Positions 9,323 to 20,857 of a DNA stretch of 64,000 bases are shown here, in pieces. Each line of letters starts with the position of its first letter. Position 1 is the first letter of the stretch. Under the pieces are notes generated by a model. It searched no databases. It worked only from the letters and a program-made list of their open reading frames with translations, and was not told the origin of the DNA. Position numbers and translations under genes: made by a program. This stretch comes from Macrobrachium rosenbergii (lineage: Eukaryota; Arthropoda; Malacostraca; Decapoda; Palaemonidae). The stretch is from positions 39,672,599-39,736,598 of the forward strand of contig NC_089744.1 in the NCBI RefSeq assembly GCF_040412425.1, read 5' to 3'.

Positions 9323-11740
9323 GTGTCCGCCATCCTGTAGAAGATGTCGGAGTGGAGGTGAAGGAAGCCGCCCTGTGGAAGTAGCCGCCGTCTTCTTCAT
9401 CTTATCTTCGATTTTGTCTTCTGCAGCGTCTTCCCTTCCTCTCCTGAGGTCCAAGGGGGTCCCAAGAATCGGACAGACCTCCGTTGGCCAAAGGAGAGGA
9501 ATGCTGCTTCTTCCCCTTGATGCCCTTGGACGTCTAGGGACTGCCTCCTTCTGAGGAGGCAGTGGGTCTCTCGTTGGCTCTTCCCGACCCTCAGGTTAGG
9601 AAACCGATTCGCATAGCCCTGGGTTTTGTGTTTCGGAAGCCGTGGGCACGCAGACCTCAGTTTGCGATCGTTTCCCAAGTCTTAGAGGTTCCGCCTCTAA
9701 GATGGGGGCTGCTTCAGGGGCTCGTTCGCGAGTCCGCTCCAGTGCTCGAGATTCTGTGGAATATCGAGTATCCCGATCTGGTCTGGAGAGATTTTCCTGG
9801 GCCCAGTTTGGGAGCAGTGCGAGAGAAAGGGCCGAGGCACCCAGGTGTCTTGGCTTCTCTTCCTGCCAGCACCGCAAGCGCTCCCTGAGTGTTTGCCAGT
9901 GCTCGGTCGGGTTCCCAGCCTGGTGTCTCGATCCTGTTGGTTCGAACATCAGCAGAAGCAGGGAAGAGATTCACTTTGGGAGTCCTGCGGGACTTCTAAG
10001 GGACTGACTCTCTTCCGGGAGACAAGTTTCTCTCGTTGGCTCTTTCCGCCCTCGGGCAGGAACCGATTTGCATTCTCCTGTGGGATCTTGCGTTTCGGGG
10101 GCCGCGAGAGCGCGGCCTCTCGAGGCCACACCCTCGTTGCCAGTCTTGGAAGTCTGCATCTAAGACTGGTTATGTGCTTGGCTCTTTCGATCTATTAGGA
10201 AACAAAGCAGCCGCTCCCGATTTTCGGAAGTCTCGTGGGTAGCCCGAATTCTATGAATCACAAGCGCTCTCCTTACAAGAGGCACAGAACGAGAGAAAGT
10301 GCTGAGACACCCAGGTGTCTGGTTGCCGGGACGCCCGGGTGTCTGGGTGTTGAGACGCCCGGGTGTCTGGGTGCCGAGACTCGGTGTCTCGATACTGCCC
10401 GCCAGCTGCTTCGGTTGCTCGGGCGGGCTTCATTCTTGTGTCTCGAACTTTAGGGTTTGAGCATGCAAGATAGCAGACACAGAATTCCCCTTTGAACCTT
10501 CTTCCCGAGGGGCCTCGGCCTCGAAGGAGTTTAGAGTTCGGGAAACTAGTAATTGTTCACAGCAGACGAGTCCATCCTGCCCAGTTATGATTGTGTTTGC
10601 GCAATTGGCTCGGCTCTGCCCCCGGTCACACTTACGAGACTGGCCCGGCTCGACTCGGCCTGCCAGACTGGCTCGGCTCGCCCCGCCCCGCCTGCCTCCC
10701 AGTCTGCCGCATACCAACCAGCTGAATCGCATTCGCGTGATCGGTTCGGCTCAGCTCGGCCCTACTCGGTTTTTTCCGATTCGGGTCCTCGGCTATGTTC
10801 GAGTGAACTTTTTGCTCTTCCCAGGAAAGCGCTTTGCCACGGCACAAGTGCTCTTCTTTCCCCGTGTAGCAGTAATCTCCTTCGGTTGATTATCGCTCAC
10901 GGTCCGCCTCTCCTGCTTATCTTACTGGCAGGACGGGTAGGGATACTCTTTCTCCTCACCTGTTCTCTTCTCCTCTCGGTTGTTCCGAGAGGCGCGAGAC
11001 GGACAGAGAGAGCTCCGATGAAATTTTCTTTCTGACTTCGGCTGCCTGGCGTGCTTTGGGTATCGGTCCCCCGATTCTCTCGTATTATAACCAGGTAGCC
11101 GAGGAGGGTTTCATGGGATCTGTCAAGGTCTCCCTCCAAGGGGAGAGGTACAGGAGTTTCACGATCGGAAACAGCGAGGGTCTTTCTCTTCAAATTCGAT
11201 CGCCTCCGTGTTCTTGGTGAACTTGGCGCTGATTCGTCGGGCGCGAGGATCCCGGGACAGGACCGGCTCCCCAATGAATAACCTTCATCACTCGCAACCC
11301 TTGCGGTTCGAGGACTGAGAGTGTCGTGGACTGCCGCGGTCCTGGCTTCCAGAGAGCGTTCTCGACCTGATGAATTCTTTTCTTGAAGGAGTTAATTCAG
11401 GTCGAGACACCAAGCTTCCACCCCTGCCTCGACAGAGAATATGAATTCTTGCCTTGGAGGGTCTTGCCGACTGCAGTTTTTTGGGCAATTCTGGTGCTAA
11501 GAAGAAGGACTTTGTCCCAATTCGGATCTCCGGTTTTGTAAGTCCCGAGTTGGCTCGACCCTTGGGAACGAACCCTTACTTGGTTCTGCCTTTCTCATTC
11601 AGAGATTTGCCAGATACCCCGGTAATCAAGGTTCCCACCAGGGTACTGACTTGTCCTTTGGATAATGGCCAAGAACTTTGGGTCTTAGTCATCTCAACTC
11701 AACCTTGAGTTCAAGCCAGGCCCCCTCAACTCCTTAGCTA
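9323..11740 (+). pseudogene. gag-like remnant of DIRS-B3 with internal duplication
   Basis: The block GACTGCCTCCTTCTGAGGAG...TCTCTCGTTGGCTCTTCCCG (9540-9610), which corresponds to the GLPPSTGKAVGSL-SGS end of the gag basic domain in B1/B2, occurs twice: at about 9540 and again at about 9998-10070. The flanking DNA is also similar, so a segment of about 455 bp is duplicated in tandem. There is no long conserved frame. The region is unusually GC-rich and pyrimidine-biased compared with the intron DNA. Confidence 0.5.
10310..10392. repeat. Short GC-rich minisatellite, ~24-bp unit
   Basis: About three imperfect direct repeats of GGTGTCTGGGTGCCGAGACG-type units (CCCGGGTGTCTGG..TG..GAGACG). Located inside the gag-like part of DIRS-B3. 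Confidence 0.6.
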
Positions 11741-11759
11741 AGAAGTCCTAGGCTTCAGA

Positions 11760-13860
11760 AGAAGATTGCAACTGCTGATGCCTGGACGAAATGATACTTA
11801 TTGAGTCTCTGGAACTAGCAGCGACATTGCCGAGACCTGGGAATGGATTCCTTCAGGAGAAGTATCTATTTCCCTCAGATCTCGGCAATTCTTTCCATCG
11901 AACTTCCATCCCGCCACCTCTCCCGTGCTCCCGATTCGGGAAATGCCAGCCGGCTAGAGCTAATTGCCTCGGTACCCTGTCATTTTGCAGAAGCTTCCCT
12001 ATGGTGGAGAATGGAAGTCTGCTTCCTTTCCTCCGTTCTTTCCTCTTCGATGTATGAGGAAAGAGTTAGGCTAATGCTTGATTGAAGGAACCTTCGAATA
12101 TGCTTGCATATTCCCTTCACATCTTGTGTCTACTTACGGATTCACAGATTGAGGAATAGGCGCACACTGGTAAGACGTTGTCTTGAATTTGTGTGACCGA
12201 GACGATTAGTACCTTCTCATCACCGTCCTGGGCTCAGGGCAGCCTTTTGTCCGTCCGAGAATTCAGGATGGGTTTTGCAGCACTCACTGGTTTCGTTGAA
12301 CAACAAAACCACAGTAGTGGCATTTGTCGACAAACAAGAGGCAATCGTTTTTTCCTCCTGTTTCATCTTGACATTTGCAGGTACTCGAGTGTTGTCCTAT
12401 TGCACACTCGGCAGCTCAATTAACCAGATTCATTCCTGTTGGGGATGTATTGGTAGGCAAGCCTGGTCTTAGGTTTGAGTGATCGGGACGGAACATGCTG
12501 CTCACTCTTTCTTCATGAAGATTCATGCAGAGACTGCTCGACTGAGAAATCCCTACCGTCCTTCTGTTGCCTTCCTGCAGACAAGTCGGTAGTTTTTTCT
12601 CACTCCTTCATACCAGACCAGGGGCTGCTCTGTTGAGGCATGCTGTCTTTTGGTGAAAACTCGATATCGACGTTTTTTCACTCCGTATTTGTCCGTTTCG
12701 CTAGGGGTTCACAAACATTGCTCACCCTGAGTTACAGACAAATACTTGAAGACTTCGCCTTCATCCAACCTGATTGCCGAGGCATCGAGAAGAATTCCTC
12801 TTGACCCAACCTCCTGTGCAGCTACACAAGAAGCGGTTCTTGAGGCAGTACATCCCTGTATGTTCAGGACTGGGAGACTTTCCAGCTTTCCTTGCAAGCA
12901 CAGGCTTTCTCACCGAGCGGCAACGGATATAGCTGGATATCCCTTAAAATCCTCTGCAACACTGTCCCAGGGACTGGATCCGTCTTCGCTGGTGGTGTCG
13001 TCGTCGGAACTTCTTCTCGGGTCAGAGCCGCTCGTCAAGTCTGGACTTCCTTGTCTTCTCTGCCAAGGGTTGCTTCTCTCCCTTTCATTTGTGAAGAACG
13101 TAGGCCCTTGCGACCTAGTCTTCTATCTGAAGTAGGCTTCGTCTCCTCAGTCGAGAGTTAGCTACGGACGGGAAGCTTCTTCAGTCGTGCTGTCCCAGGG
13201 AACTGTTTCCTGGGTGGCATGCGACTCTCGTTTAGGGTTCCTGTCCGTGCTCTGCATGCGCCCTACGAGAGTCATCGGATAGAGATATGCCCTCTTAGGA
13301 CCATCTCTCATCTTACCCTGGCCTTGGCGTAGAAGATGGAAGAACAGGGATGGGGATCATACCTCGACTCCTTCTCGGATGTCGTAGGTGGACTCCGAAT
13401 CCATTGGCATTGACTGTCGGGTTTGAGTCCTTCTTGTTCCCCTCCTCCTTGGACTTGGTGTCGATGATCCAAATCACTCGTTACTTTGGGAGCTGTGGTA
13501 CTTTCCGAAAAGCTCGACATTCCTAACCTAGATGTCATCAATGTTTTCGCTAGTACTGTCTCTCCCAAGGAAGAAGTGTCTAAGGACACATCTTTCTCCT
13601 GACTTTGTGAAGCGATCAAAGGAGGTACTTGGCAGCTGACGACGACGATACCGGTACCTTTCACCCGAGGGCTCACGAAGTCAATGGCTTGGTCCATCCC
13701 TCGCATTCCGGAATTTTCTGTCAGTCTGGAAGCAAGACGTGGTCTCTTAGACCACACTCTTGTCTTCTTCCTCCGGTCTTGCCCACAGGCCCTTGGAACC
13801 CTTTTTCCTTGGGTCTGTGGTGGCTGCTCAACAAGTTGTGTTGTCTTACCCGGCTCCTTC
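11760..13860 (+). pseudogene. RNase H and tyrosine recombinase remnants of DIRS-B3
   Basis: The segment at 12240-12360 translates to REFRMGFAALTGFVEQQNHSSGIC, recognisable against the QEFRDRVMGHSVVLMSDSTTVV part of RNase H in B2. 12378-12480 matches the DNA at 47565-47660 in DIRS-B5. Recombinase-like DNA covers about 12950-13860; the sequence TGGCTGCTCAACAAGTTGTG at 13822-13841 is the 3' end of the recombinase gene in B2, B4 and B5. No frame longer than about 130 codons survives. Confidence 0.55.
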
Positions 13861-14338
13861 AAGAGGACGAGTAGCATCTCGCCTAAGGTGTTGGTTCTGG
13901 AAGTGAGAAGGATTCTGAGAGTGACTGGCCTCTCTTCCTCCTCCTTCCCCATCCTCCAACTTCTCCTTAAGGATGAGAATAGGACTCGAACCAATAGCTG
14001 CTGGAACTGGCACTGATGCAGTAAGACTACGCAATTCCGCTCCTTCCTCTAGCAAGGGGAGGAAGGAGAGACTGGCAATAAGGGAACCCTATCTCGGCTT
14101 TTCCTTACTGCCTCCGACTCTAGATCCTTCCAGCCTATTTCGTAGGAGTTACGTTTCCTCATTCATGCGAAAAGGTCCAGTACCTGACATTTGATCTTGC
14201 AGTTCCTACACTCCGATCAATATGTCAGAGGCACGGTACTCCTCCTCGCACTTTCGACCAGGAGGAGTAACCCAGGTGTGTAGAACTCCAGTCAGTTCAG
14301 GAGACTCACTCAGATTCCTCCCTCCAACCAGTGAGTCT

Positions 14339-14677
14339 TCCTAATGTAAAGGACTGAGGGTTTGAATATTGTGTCGGAACAAATAACAGTTTTTAAAGTA
14401 AATTGTATTTTTCCTAACTATACAAACCCGAGGTCCTTTACACTTTATGCCCACCTCATGCCACCCCTCAATCTGAACCTGGACCGAAAGGCAAACTGGA
14501 ATGTTTACATCCGGGCAGGCGGGTATCCCCGCCTACCTGACGGTAGTTACTGCCTAACCACCTTGCTCAAGAGTTTAACGGCCGTTTCCAGCCTACGTCT
14601 GAAAGTAATTCCTAATGTAAAGGACCTCAGGTTTGTATAGTTAGGAAAAATACAATTTACTTTAAAAATTGTTATTT
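14339..14677. repeat. Internal complementary region and right inverted repeat of DIRS-B3
   Basis: Same layout as in B2: CTAATGTAAAGGACTGAGGG...GTGTCGGAAC followed directly by the reverse complement of the right end, then the inverted repeat with GGACCGAAAGGCAAACTGGA through AATACAATTTACTTTAAAAA. Confidence 0.8.
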
Positions 14678-14689
14678 CTACCTCAACCA

Positions 14690-14886
14690 CCCCACTTTGT
14701 CCCTGAGGCCAAAGGAAGAAGTGCATAGTGACAGCAGGTTGGAGTTGGGTATTCCCCCACTTACCCTTTGTAATCACCAAGTAACCACTTTGTTACTAAG
14801 TTCAACAACTGTCTCCAGCTCACACTGAATGATACTCCTGTACAAAAGACTCTGGTTTGTTTACCTAGGAAAAGTAGAAATTGCTG
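14690..14886. repeat. Fossil DIRS right terminal repeat next to host exon
   Basis: A more diverged version of the right repeat just before it: GGGTATTCCCCCACTTACC, AACCACTTTGTTACTAAGTT, CTGTCTCCAGCTCACACTGA, GTTTGTTTACCTAGGAAAA follow the same order as the B3 right repeat. It probably belongs to an older element into which, or beside which, B3 was inserted. It ends about 81 bp before the splice acceptor of the host exon. Confidence 0.6.
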
Positions 14887-14967
14887 TTCTCGACAAATTT
14901 GATATTCATCTTAGTACAGTATTTATTTTACATTTCTCTTAAACTTGTGTTCTTAATTTATTTGCAG

Positions 14968-17900
14968 ATGGATGCATATGAAAATGATTCACATGATGGT
15001 TCATTTGAAGAAGAGTCATTTGTTGATGAATCCTTTGATGCAGAAGAAGTTTTTACAAAAGCAAGGAATAATTTTTCTAATATAATAGACAAGTACATAT
15101 GCCTTTCACATGGATTAGCTTCACCTGCTTTTATTGCTGATCGTGCAATTGAAATATCTATTCCCAAACGTTCATTTGGGAGAAAAATTTTTGTTGAAGA
15201 AAACCAGACTATAGTTTCTGAACAGATTACTTCACAGGAGTCATTGGAATGTGAAAACCCCATTCAGGAAGAGATTGAAAGAACACTTCTTAGACGTAAG
15301 CAAGAGTTAGGGCTGCCTAATGATTATGTGTCAGAGGAATTACAATTGGGTAATGGTATTAAAGTCAGTGATATTGGCCTTGGAGATGAAGGTGGAGATG
15401 GAAATACAGGAATGAAATATGACCAGGAAGCAGATAAGGAATTACATGAAGTAGGTAAACAGGAAAAGGAGGGAAAAATAAAAGAAAAGGGAGCCAATAG
15501 AAAACAGAAAAAAGAGAAAAAGTTGCAAGAGAAGAAACCCCGTGGAAGACCAAGAGTGTCCACTTCATTTGAAGTAGAAAAACAAAAAGTGGGAGAAATT
15601 GAAGTGAAAAAATCCCGTGGAAGGCCAAGAAAGTCCACTTCATCAAAGATGAGCAAACAAGAAGCAGAGGGAGAAACTAAAGCAAAGAAACCCCGTGGAA
15701 GACCAAGAGGGTCCACTTCATCTGAAATAAAAAAAGAAGTAGAAGGAGAAACTAAAGTAAAAAAATCTTGTGGAAGGCCAAGAAAGTCCACTTCATCAAA
15801 AATGAACAGACAAGAAGCAGAGGAAGAAACTAAAGCAAAGAAACCCCGCGGAAGACCAAGAAGGTCCACAGCATCTGAAATAGGAAAACGAGAAATAAAT
15901 GAAGAAACAAAAGCTAAGAAACCTTGTGGCAGGCCCAAAAAATCCAGCACATCTGAGTTGTTTAACAATAAAAGAAAGAGAGAGTTACTGAGAAAAATTA
16001 AAGAAAGTTCTGGAAGTTCAAGACAGTCTACTGACCATGAAGTGAATAAAAACAAAACAGAAAAAAATTCAAGGCTAAGTAAAACTAATATTTCTGAAAG
16101 TGATAAGTATGACACAGAGCAAGAATCAATGGAAGACTATGACAAACCAAACAAGGATAGTAGATGTGAGGGGCCCAAAGTGATGAGAAGGAAGAGAGGG
16201 AGACCTAAAAAAATTTTTGAGAAATTGAAAAGCAGCAGGTTTTATAGCACGCAAAATAAAAAGATTAATGCACGTAAATATTCCTTTTCAGAACTGTATG
16301 CTAAAAGTTCCCAAAAATATAAAGGTTCGAGTGATGATATCCAAAGACTTAGAGTTGATGATATGAAGAACATTGTTGCCAGAGATGCAAAATCTGCCGA
16401 TATCAACAGTAAACCTTTTTGGAATAAAAGTGTGTCAAGATATTTCAAGCATCTTGTTACTTTTGGTGTAAGCAGAGAACAAGGGCACATTTCGCTATGC
16501 CCTTCTTTGGATTTAATTATTGTTCATCCACTAAAGAAAGATGACTGTCTTGGTGTAAGCAGTTTCCCTCTGCCAAGCAAAGTGCTCTTTGCCATTCCTT
16601 TTGTAAGTAAAAGTACTGTTTCAGAGAAAGACATTGATGAAGGTGTTACTCAAAAATCAAGATCAGATTGTACATCGAAAGCTACATATTTTGGTGGCTC
16701 AGTGAATAATGATGATTCATCTAAAATACCACATATTAAGGAGAATGTAACTAATAAAAGATCCAGTCAGAAAAATTCTTGTCATGGCCTTTCAAATAAA
16801 AATCTCAGTGAAAGTCATGGAGAACACTCTTGCAAGCAACAAAAACCGTTGAAGTACAACAGAAATTTTTCAAATATAAAGCATTCAGTTTCTGCTAATG
16901 AGATTTCAGGGAAACCTCAGAATGTCAATTTAAAAGATGATTTACAACCTGTGGTTGATTGTGAATACCAGTTAAAGGATAAAGAGCCTCAAAAAAGTCA
17001 AGGCACCAGACTTCTTGAAAACAAAAAAGTACTCTATTCAAATGAAAATAGTACTGGTGAAAAAGATGGTGCACAGATGGTATCTAAAATGGAGAAAGTT
17101 CTGTTAGGTCAAAATTACACTGATCCCACAAAACAAAGACGGCAAAAAAGTAAGGAAAAGCGTGGTTTTTGTTCAGAAAACCTTGTAAATGATGAAAGCC
17201 ATAATGAAAAAGAACTAGATTTGCCGACCACACATGTATCTCCTGTAGTTGAGAGTACTGACAATAATAGAAACACAGAACAAAGTCTGTCCCCAGAAGA
17301 AGAGTGTGAAGTGAGGTGTAAGGAGAAAAAGCATTCCTCGGCGTATGTAAGAAAAGGAAAGAGGCCAAGGAAGTTCAAGGAAAGCAGAAACATTAGATGC
17401 AATAAAAGGAAAAAAATGGAAGCATCTTTGTACCCTAGTACATCTTTTACTGGTTCTGCTAAGAGTAGAAAATTAGATTCTAAGAAAAGGGAAAGAAAAT
17501 TGTCACACAACAGTCCACCTAACAAAGATTGTAGTAATATGGTGAACAGGTCATTGGCAGATGTTTTCCAGTATTCTGATGATGAAAGTAATTGTGAAGA
17601 CTCATTGAATTTGGTATCTAAAGATTGTCAGTCTGCATTCATAGATGGAAAGATGCCCAAAGGTGCAAAAGAGTATGTAGTTTCTGATTGTATTAAAACT
17701 AATGAGCACACTGAAGTAAATGTTTCTAATTCTTGTTCAAGAAATTCAAGGCTAGAACTGAAGAAGTCTTTTAGGAATGAAGATTGCTCTCTCAAATTAA
17801 GTACTGAAATAGAAAATAATTCAAGAATTGTTGCTCAGGATTTAAAAAATGACAGCAACAAAGAGAGTACAACAAATTCTAAAACATCCTTACCTGAGAA

Positions 17901-18333
17901 ATGTAGTGATAGTGGAAAGGGGAAAGAGAAGTTTCCAGTTCTAGAGGGAAACCATGAAGAGAGTGTTGTTGCTGGAATTGATGTTGTTAAGAAAAAAAGA
18001 ATAAATATAGTTGCAAGAAATAAAGTGCCTGTACATTCAAATCAATATATCTCTAGTATTATGCCAGGGGAAGAGACATGTCCCTCTAGTATGAATTCAT
18101 GTGTAGCTGAACCTCCAGAAAATGGTGTCCTTAACATGCAAGAGGCTGTTCTGAAGAAGATGCCAAAGAAAGATGTGATGTCACAGCTAGAAGCAAATGA
18201 AGAAGATGAGGATTCAGATGGTTTCCAAGATTCCTTAAATCTTTTGCCTGTGGAGAAATCATCTGTCTCTGTGGGATCTTATCACTCTTCACTGTTTCAT
18301 TTTCTCAAATTGAGGAAATTACATCCACAAAAT
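14968..18333 (+). CDS. Large exon of an AT-hook nuclear protein (1122 codons)
   Basis: An uninterrupted 3.4-kb frame with AT-rich, gene-like codon use unlike the transposons. It begins right after TTATTTGCAG (acceptor), where an ATG stands at 14968; it may be the true start, or the frame may enter from an upstream exon. It ends at AAT|GTAAGC (18334); an alternative donor AAG|GTACTG at 18343 keeps the same phase. The protein is Lys/Ser/Glu-rich and low complexity. It opens with an acidic stretch (EEESFVDESFDAEEVF) and has six AT-hook-like GRPR/GRPK motifs in tandem at residues 189-333 and a seventh, RKRGRPKKI, near 409. Two acidic motifs with SD(D/G) followed by DSLNL recur near residues 872 and 1087. 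There is no zinc finger, SET, bromo or helicase domain in this exon. AT-hooks bind the minor groove of AT-rich DNA, so a chromatin role is likely; the family is not recognised. Confidence 0.85.
15532..15965 (+). repeat. Coding tandem repeat: AT-hook modules, 75-78 bp unit
   Basis: Six units, each starting KK(P/S)(R/C)GRP(R/K) and followed by a short acidic/basic linker such as STSSKMSKQEAEGETKA. Units 2 and 4 are nearly identical to each other, and units 3 and 5 resemble unit 1, so the array looks like a duplicated two-unit block of about 153 bp. All length changes are multiples of three, which keeps the frame open. Confidence 0.9.
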
Positions 18334-18444
18334 GTAAGCAAGGTACTGTATTACTAATGTGTTCTTCTTAACTATAAAACCCTTAATAGTAACATTATTT
18401 TAGTAACCATAATCACATTAAAAGTTACATTAAGTGAAAAAATT

Positions 18445-18765
18445 ACATTTTTATGATAAAAGAAAGTTTTATATATACTTACCAAGTAATTACATAGCCG
18501 TAGTTTCTAACTAGCGTGGCAGCTTAAATTCAAAATTCGTGGTAGCACTTGATTGTTTAGTGAAGGTGACCAGTCCTGCCCACTAACGGGAATACCAGGA
18601 ACGACTTAGCAGACAACCTCATTCTGTTTGTGCCTTATGTCCATCAGAGGGAAGGAGGGTGGGCTCTGATTATGTAATTACTTGGTAAGTATATATAAAA
18701 CTATATTTTATATAAAAATATCTTTTTATATAAGTAACTTACCAAGGAATTACATAGCTGAATCC
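18445..18765. repeat. Right inverted repeat plus internal complementary region of DIRS-C
   Basis: ATATACTTACCAAGTAATTA (18471-18490) is the outer repeat. Its reverse complement TAATTACTTGGTAAGTATAT and then AAGTAACTTACCAAGGAATT occur at 18674-18760, joining both element ends head to head, as in DIRS-A and DIRS-B. Confidence 0.75.
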
Positions 18766-20520
18766 CACATTGACAGGAGGTGGGATACATGGACATATTC
18801 TACTCCAAAACATTAAGTCATGTAATAAATTTGAAATAGAAAAGTTACTAGCACTGAAAACAATGCTTGTCATTTCCTTATCAGTTAAGAGAGCTACTGC
18901 GGGAGAATACTGCCTCTGGTTGGTGCTAATCTTAACCTGTAGTGGCGTGGCGGTACAGCTGTGGAGCGCCTCTACTGAAGTGGGAGCTTTGCAGCGGAGT
19001 ATTCCAATGGCCAGCAAAGCATCAATATGTGCTCTTGCCCTGGGTGCAGTACCAATTTAAAAAACAACCAGACTATACTGTCTCCTACACTGAAATAAAA
19101 CTACAACCCATCCACTGAGAGTGGTGGGTACTCCAGGTACATTGTACCCCCCCAGCTCCCCAAAACCCTACGCCTTACTACAAGGTGGAGGGATAGTAGG
19201 AGAAAATCCTATGGTTCTTCCCTCAATACCATAATAATGGTCCCAAGTACTGCAAAATTTTCAAGAAAAAAGTGATTAGCAAAGATCGATTACACTTCAA
19301 GTTGGCTGATTGCAGAACAGAAGTAAGTAGGTATATTGTGCCTGAAAGCTAATGAGGTAGAGGCTATTCTGACGTCCTTAGCTTTCACTTAAAAAGTAGG
19401 CAAATTGTTCTCCTGAATCTGAGAGTGCGTCTCAAATATAGAATTCATTTGAGACAAAGGACAATGCATTCTTAGTCAGAGGGTGAGACAGGTTCTTGTC
19501 AGGACACCATAGGTCATGGATAGCCCTCTGATCTATAAGGCTCGCTCAGGTAATACCAAGGATGTTCGTTAATTGCTTGAGAAAAAACAGATCCAGGGCT
19601 TGGATGGGTCCTTGTTCTTGATTAAAATCCAAGGGTAAACGAGCAAACCATGTCTCCTTGTGAAAAACCTATTCTAAAACTATGGCTTGGATCTCGTTAA
19701 TATGTTTTAGCAGAAGCCAAGGTCACCCAGAAGATAGCCTTCTGGATAAGCTTTTTCAGTGAAGAGCTACGTAGGGGATCAAACGAGGGACCTGTCAGTC
19801 ATTTCAGCACTACATCCAGGTTCCAGAAGACCAGGTTTTCCTCCCTTGCTTGGACGTGTAAAAGAACAAGATGGGGTGATTAATATTTAGGTATGACTAA
19901 GGTCTAGGACCCTTTGCTTAAACACTAAGTTAAGCATATGAAACCCTTTTACAAGAGGTTCTAGATCTCCTCAGATAAAAGGGGCAATCCACAGTTTGAG
20001 TCATAGATGCCTTATGCCTTAGAAGAAGAGACTTAGAGTCTGAGACACCCACTTCAGAAAATTGCTCGCTTAGTCTGGTGGACGGAGCTAGAAGATTGGT
20101 GTCTGCATCTTTCAATAGCCTCTTTTGGCACATCTTGAGAAAAAACCCCTTCATTCTGACAAGCCTCTGGACAGTCTAAGCAAAAGTTGACCACCCTTGG
20201 TGGTATCTCTTGAAGTGAGGTTGTCTAAGTAGATACGTATGTGGAAGGAATCTTGGAGAGTCTACCAACAACCGTAGCAGGTTCCGAAATGCGGGTCATC
20301 GTAACGTTGCGATGGGCCTGAAACTTGTTCAGCCCTTTCTTGACTATGTTGAAGGGTGGAAAAGGCTTAGGGGTCCAAATCGGACCAAACTTGCAGCATG
20401 GAGTCTGCTGTCCATGCTGGTCGTCCTGCCCCATAGATTCCACAGATCCCGACAGACCAGGGGATTCAAGGTCCACTTAGTAGAAGGAACAAGCTTATGA
20501 TGGTTCTGTTTGTCCGCCAG
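18766..20520 (-). pseudogene. DIRS-C: end of RNase H, MT-like domain and recombinase remnants
   Basis: Reading the minus strand from 20520, LSRSNQTISSEWTLNPLVCRDLWNLWGRP aligns with LSRQNQLLPTEWTLHKEVCLELWRIWGRP of DIRS-A, and VTLASAKTY near 19710 aligns with the first-arginine region ALATAKRIS of the recombinase, with Arg lost. The 19060-18990 segment (RAHIDALLAIGI frame scraps) is in the place of the HxxR motif but is degraded. Stops are frequent; the gene is long dead. Confidence 0.55.
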
Positions 20521-20527
20521 AACTTAT

Positions 20528-20761
20528 TACAGTGCTCCCCTATTTTTACGCGGGAATAGGTTCCAGAACCTACCGCAGAAGTGCAAAATGCACGGAAATG
20601 CAATAATCCCCTCTAAAAATGCTGGCTTATAACTTCTGAATACCTTGTACCCCTTAAACTAAAATGTTTATAACTGCCTATTTTAAAATTAAGCTGCTTA
20701 ATTTGATAGTTCAAACAAAAGTATACCTTAAATTATCATGCTAAAACAATTTAATATCATT
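20528..20761. mobile_element. Tigger/pogo-like element, left end
   Basis: Begins TA-CAGTGCTCCCCTATTTTTAC and GCGGGAATAGGTTCCAGAAC, a terminal style known from Tigger/pogo elements. It interrupts DIRS-C RNase H. The internal motif ATAACTGCC...AGTTCAAACAAAA...AATATCATTT recurs in direct orientation at 29105-29215 and in the MITE at 31419-31773. The matching right end is not certain; the inverted end at 35535-35560 is a candidate. Confidence 0.5.
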
Positions 20762-20774
20762 TTAACCCTTAAAC

Positions 20775-20850
20775 GCCGACTGGACGTATCATACGTCGAC
20801 TAAAATTGTCTGTTGGGTGCCGAGTGGACGTACCGGACGTCGACTACAAA
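20775..20850. repeat. Subterminal palindromic repeats of PB1
   Basis: TGGACGTATCATACGTCGAC and TGGACGTACCGGACGTCGAC are two related imperfect palindromes about 50 bp apart. The same pair occurs, inverted, at 59886-59950 in PB2. They could be transposase binding sites. Confidence 0.6.
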
Positions 20851-20857
20851 AAATTTC

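Larger units (their letters stand above)
9323..14677 (+). mobile_element. DIRS-B3: degraded DIRS retrotransposon lacking its left end
   Basis: No left terminal repeat is present; the element starts abruptly beside DIRS-B2 with gag-like Ser/Pro-rich DNA. The right side is well preserved: internal complementary region 14339-14446 and right inverted repeat 14481-14677. In between are gag-like blocks, scraps of RNase H and recombinase, all full of stops. It is clearly older than B2 and B4, or from a diverged subfamily. Confidence 0.75.

Noticed and set aside
15324..16115. 263-codon minus-strand frame opposite the AT-hook exon
   Set aside because: It mirrors the repeated plus-strand coding units; its Leu/Phe/Ser bias is what the reverse complement of Lys/Glu/Ser codons gives.
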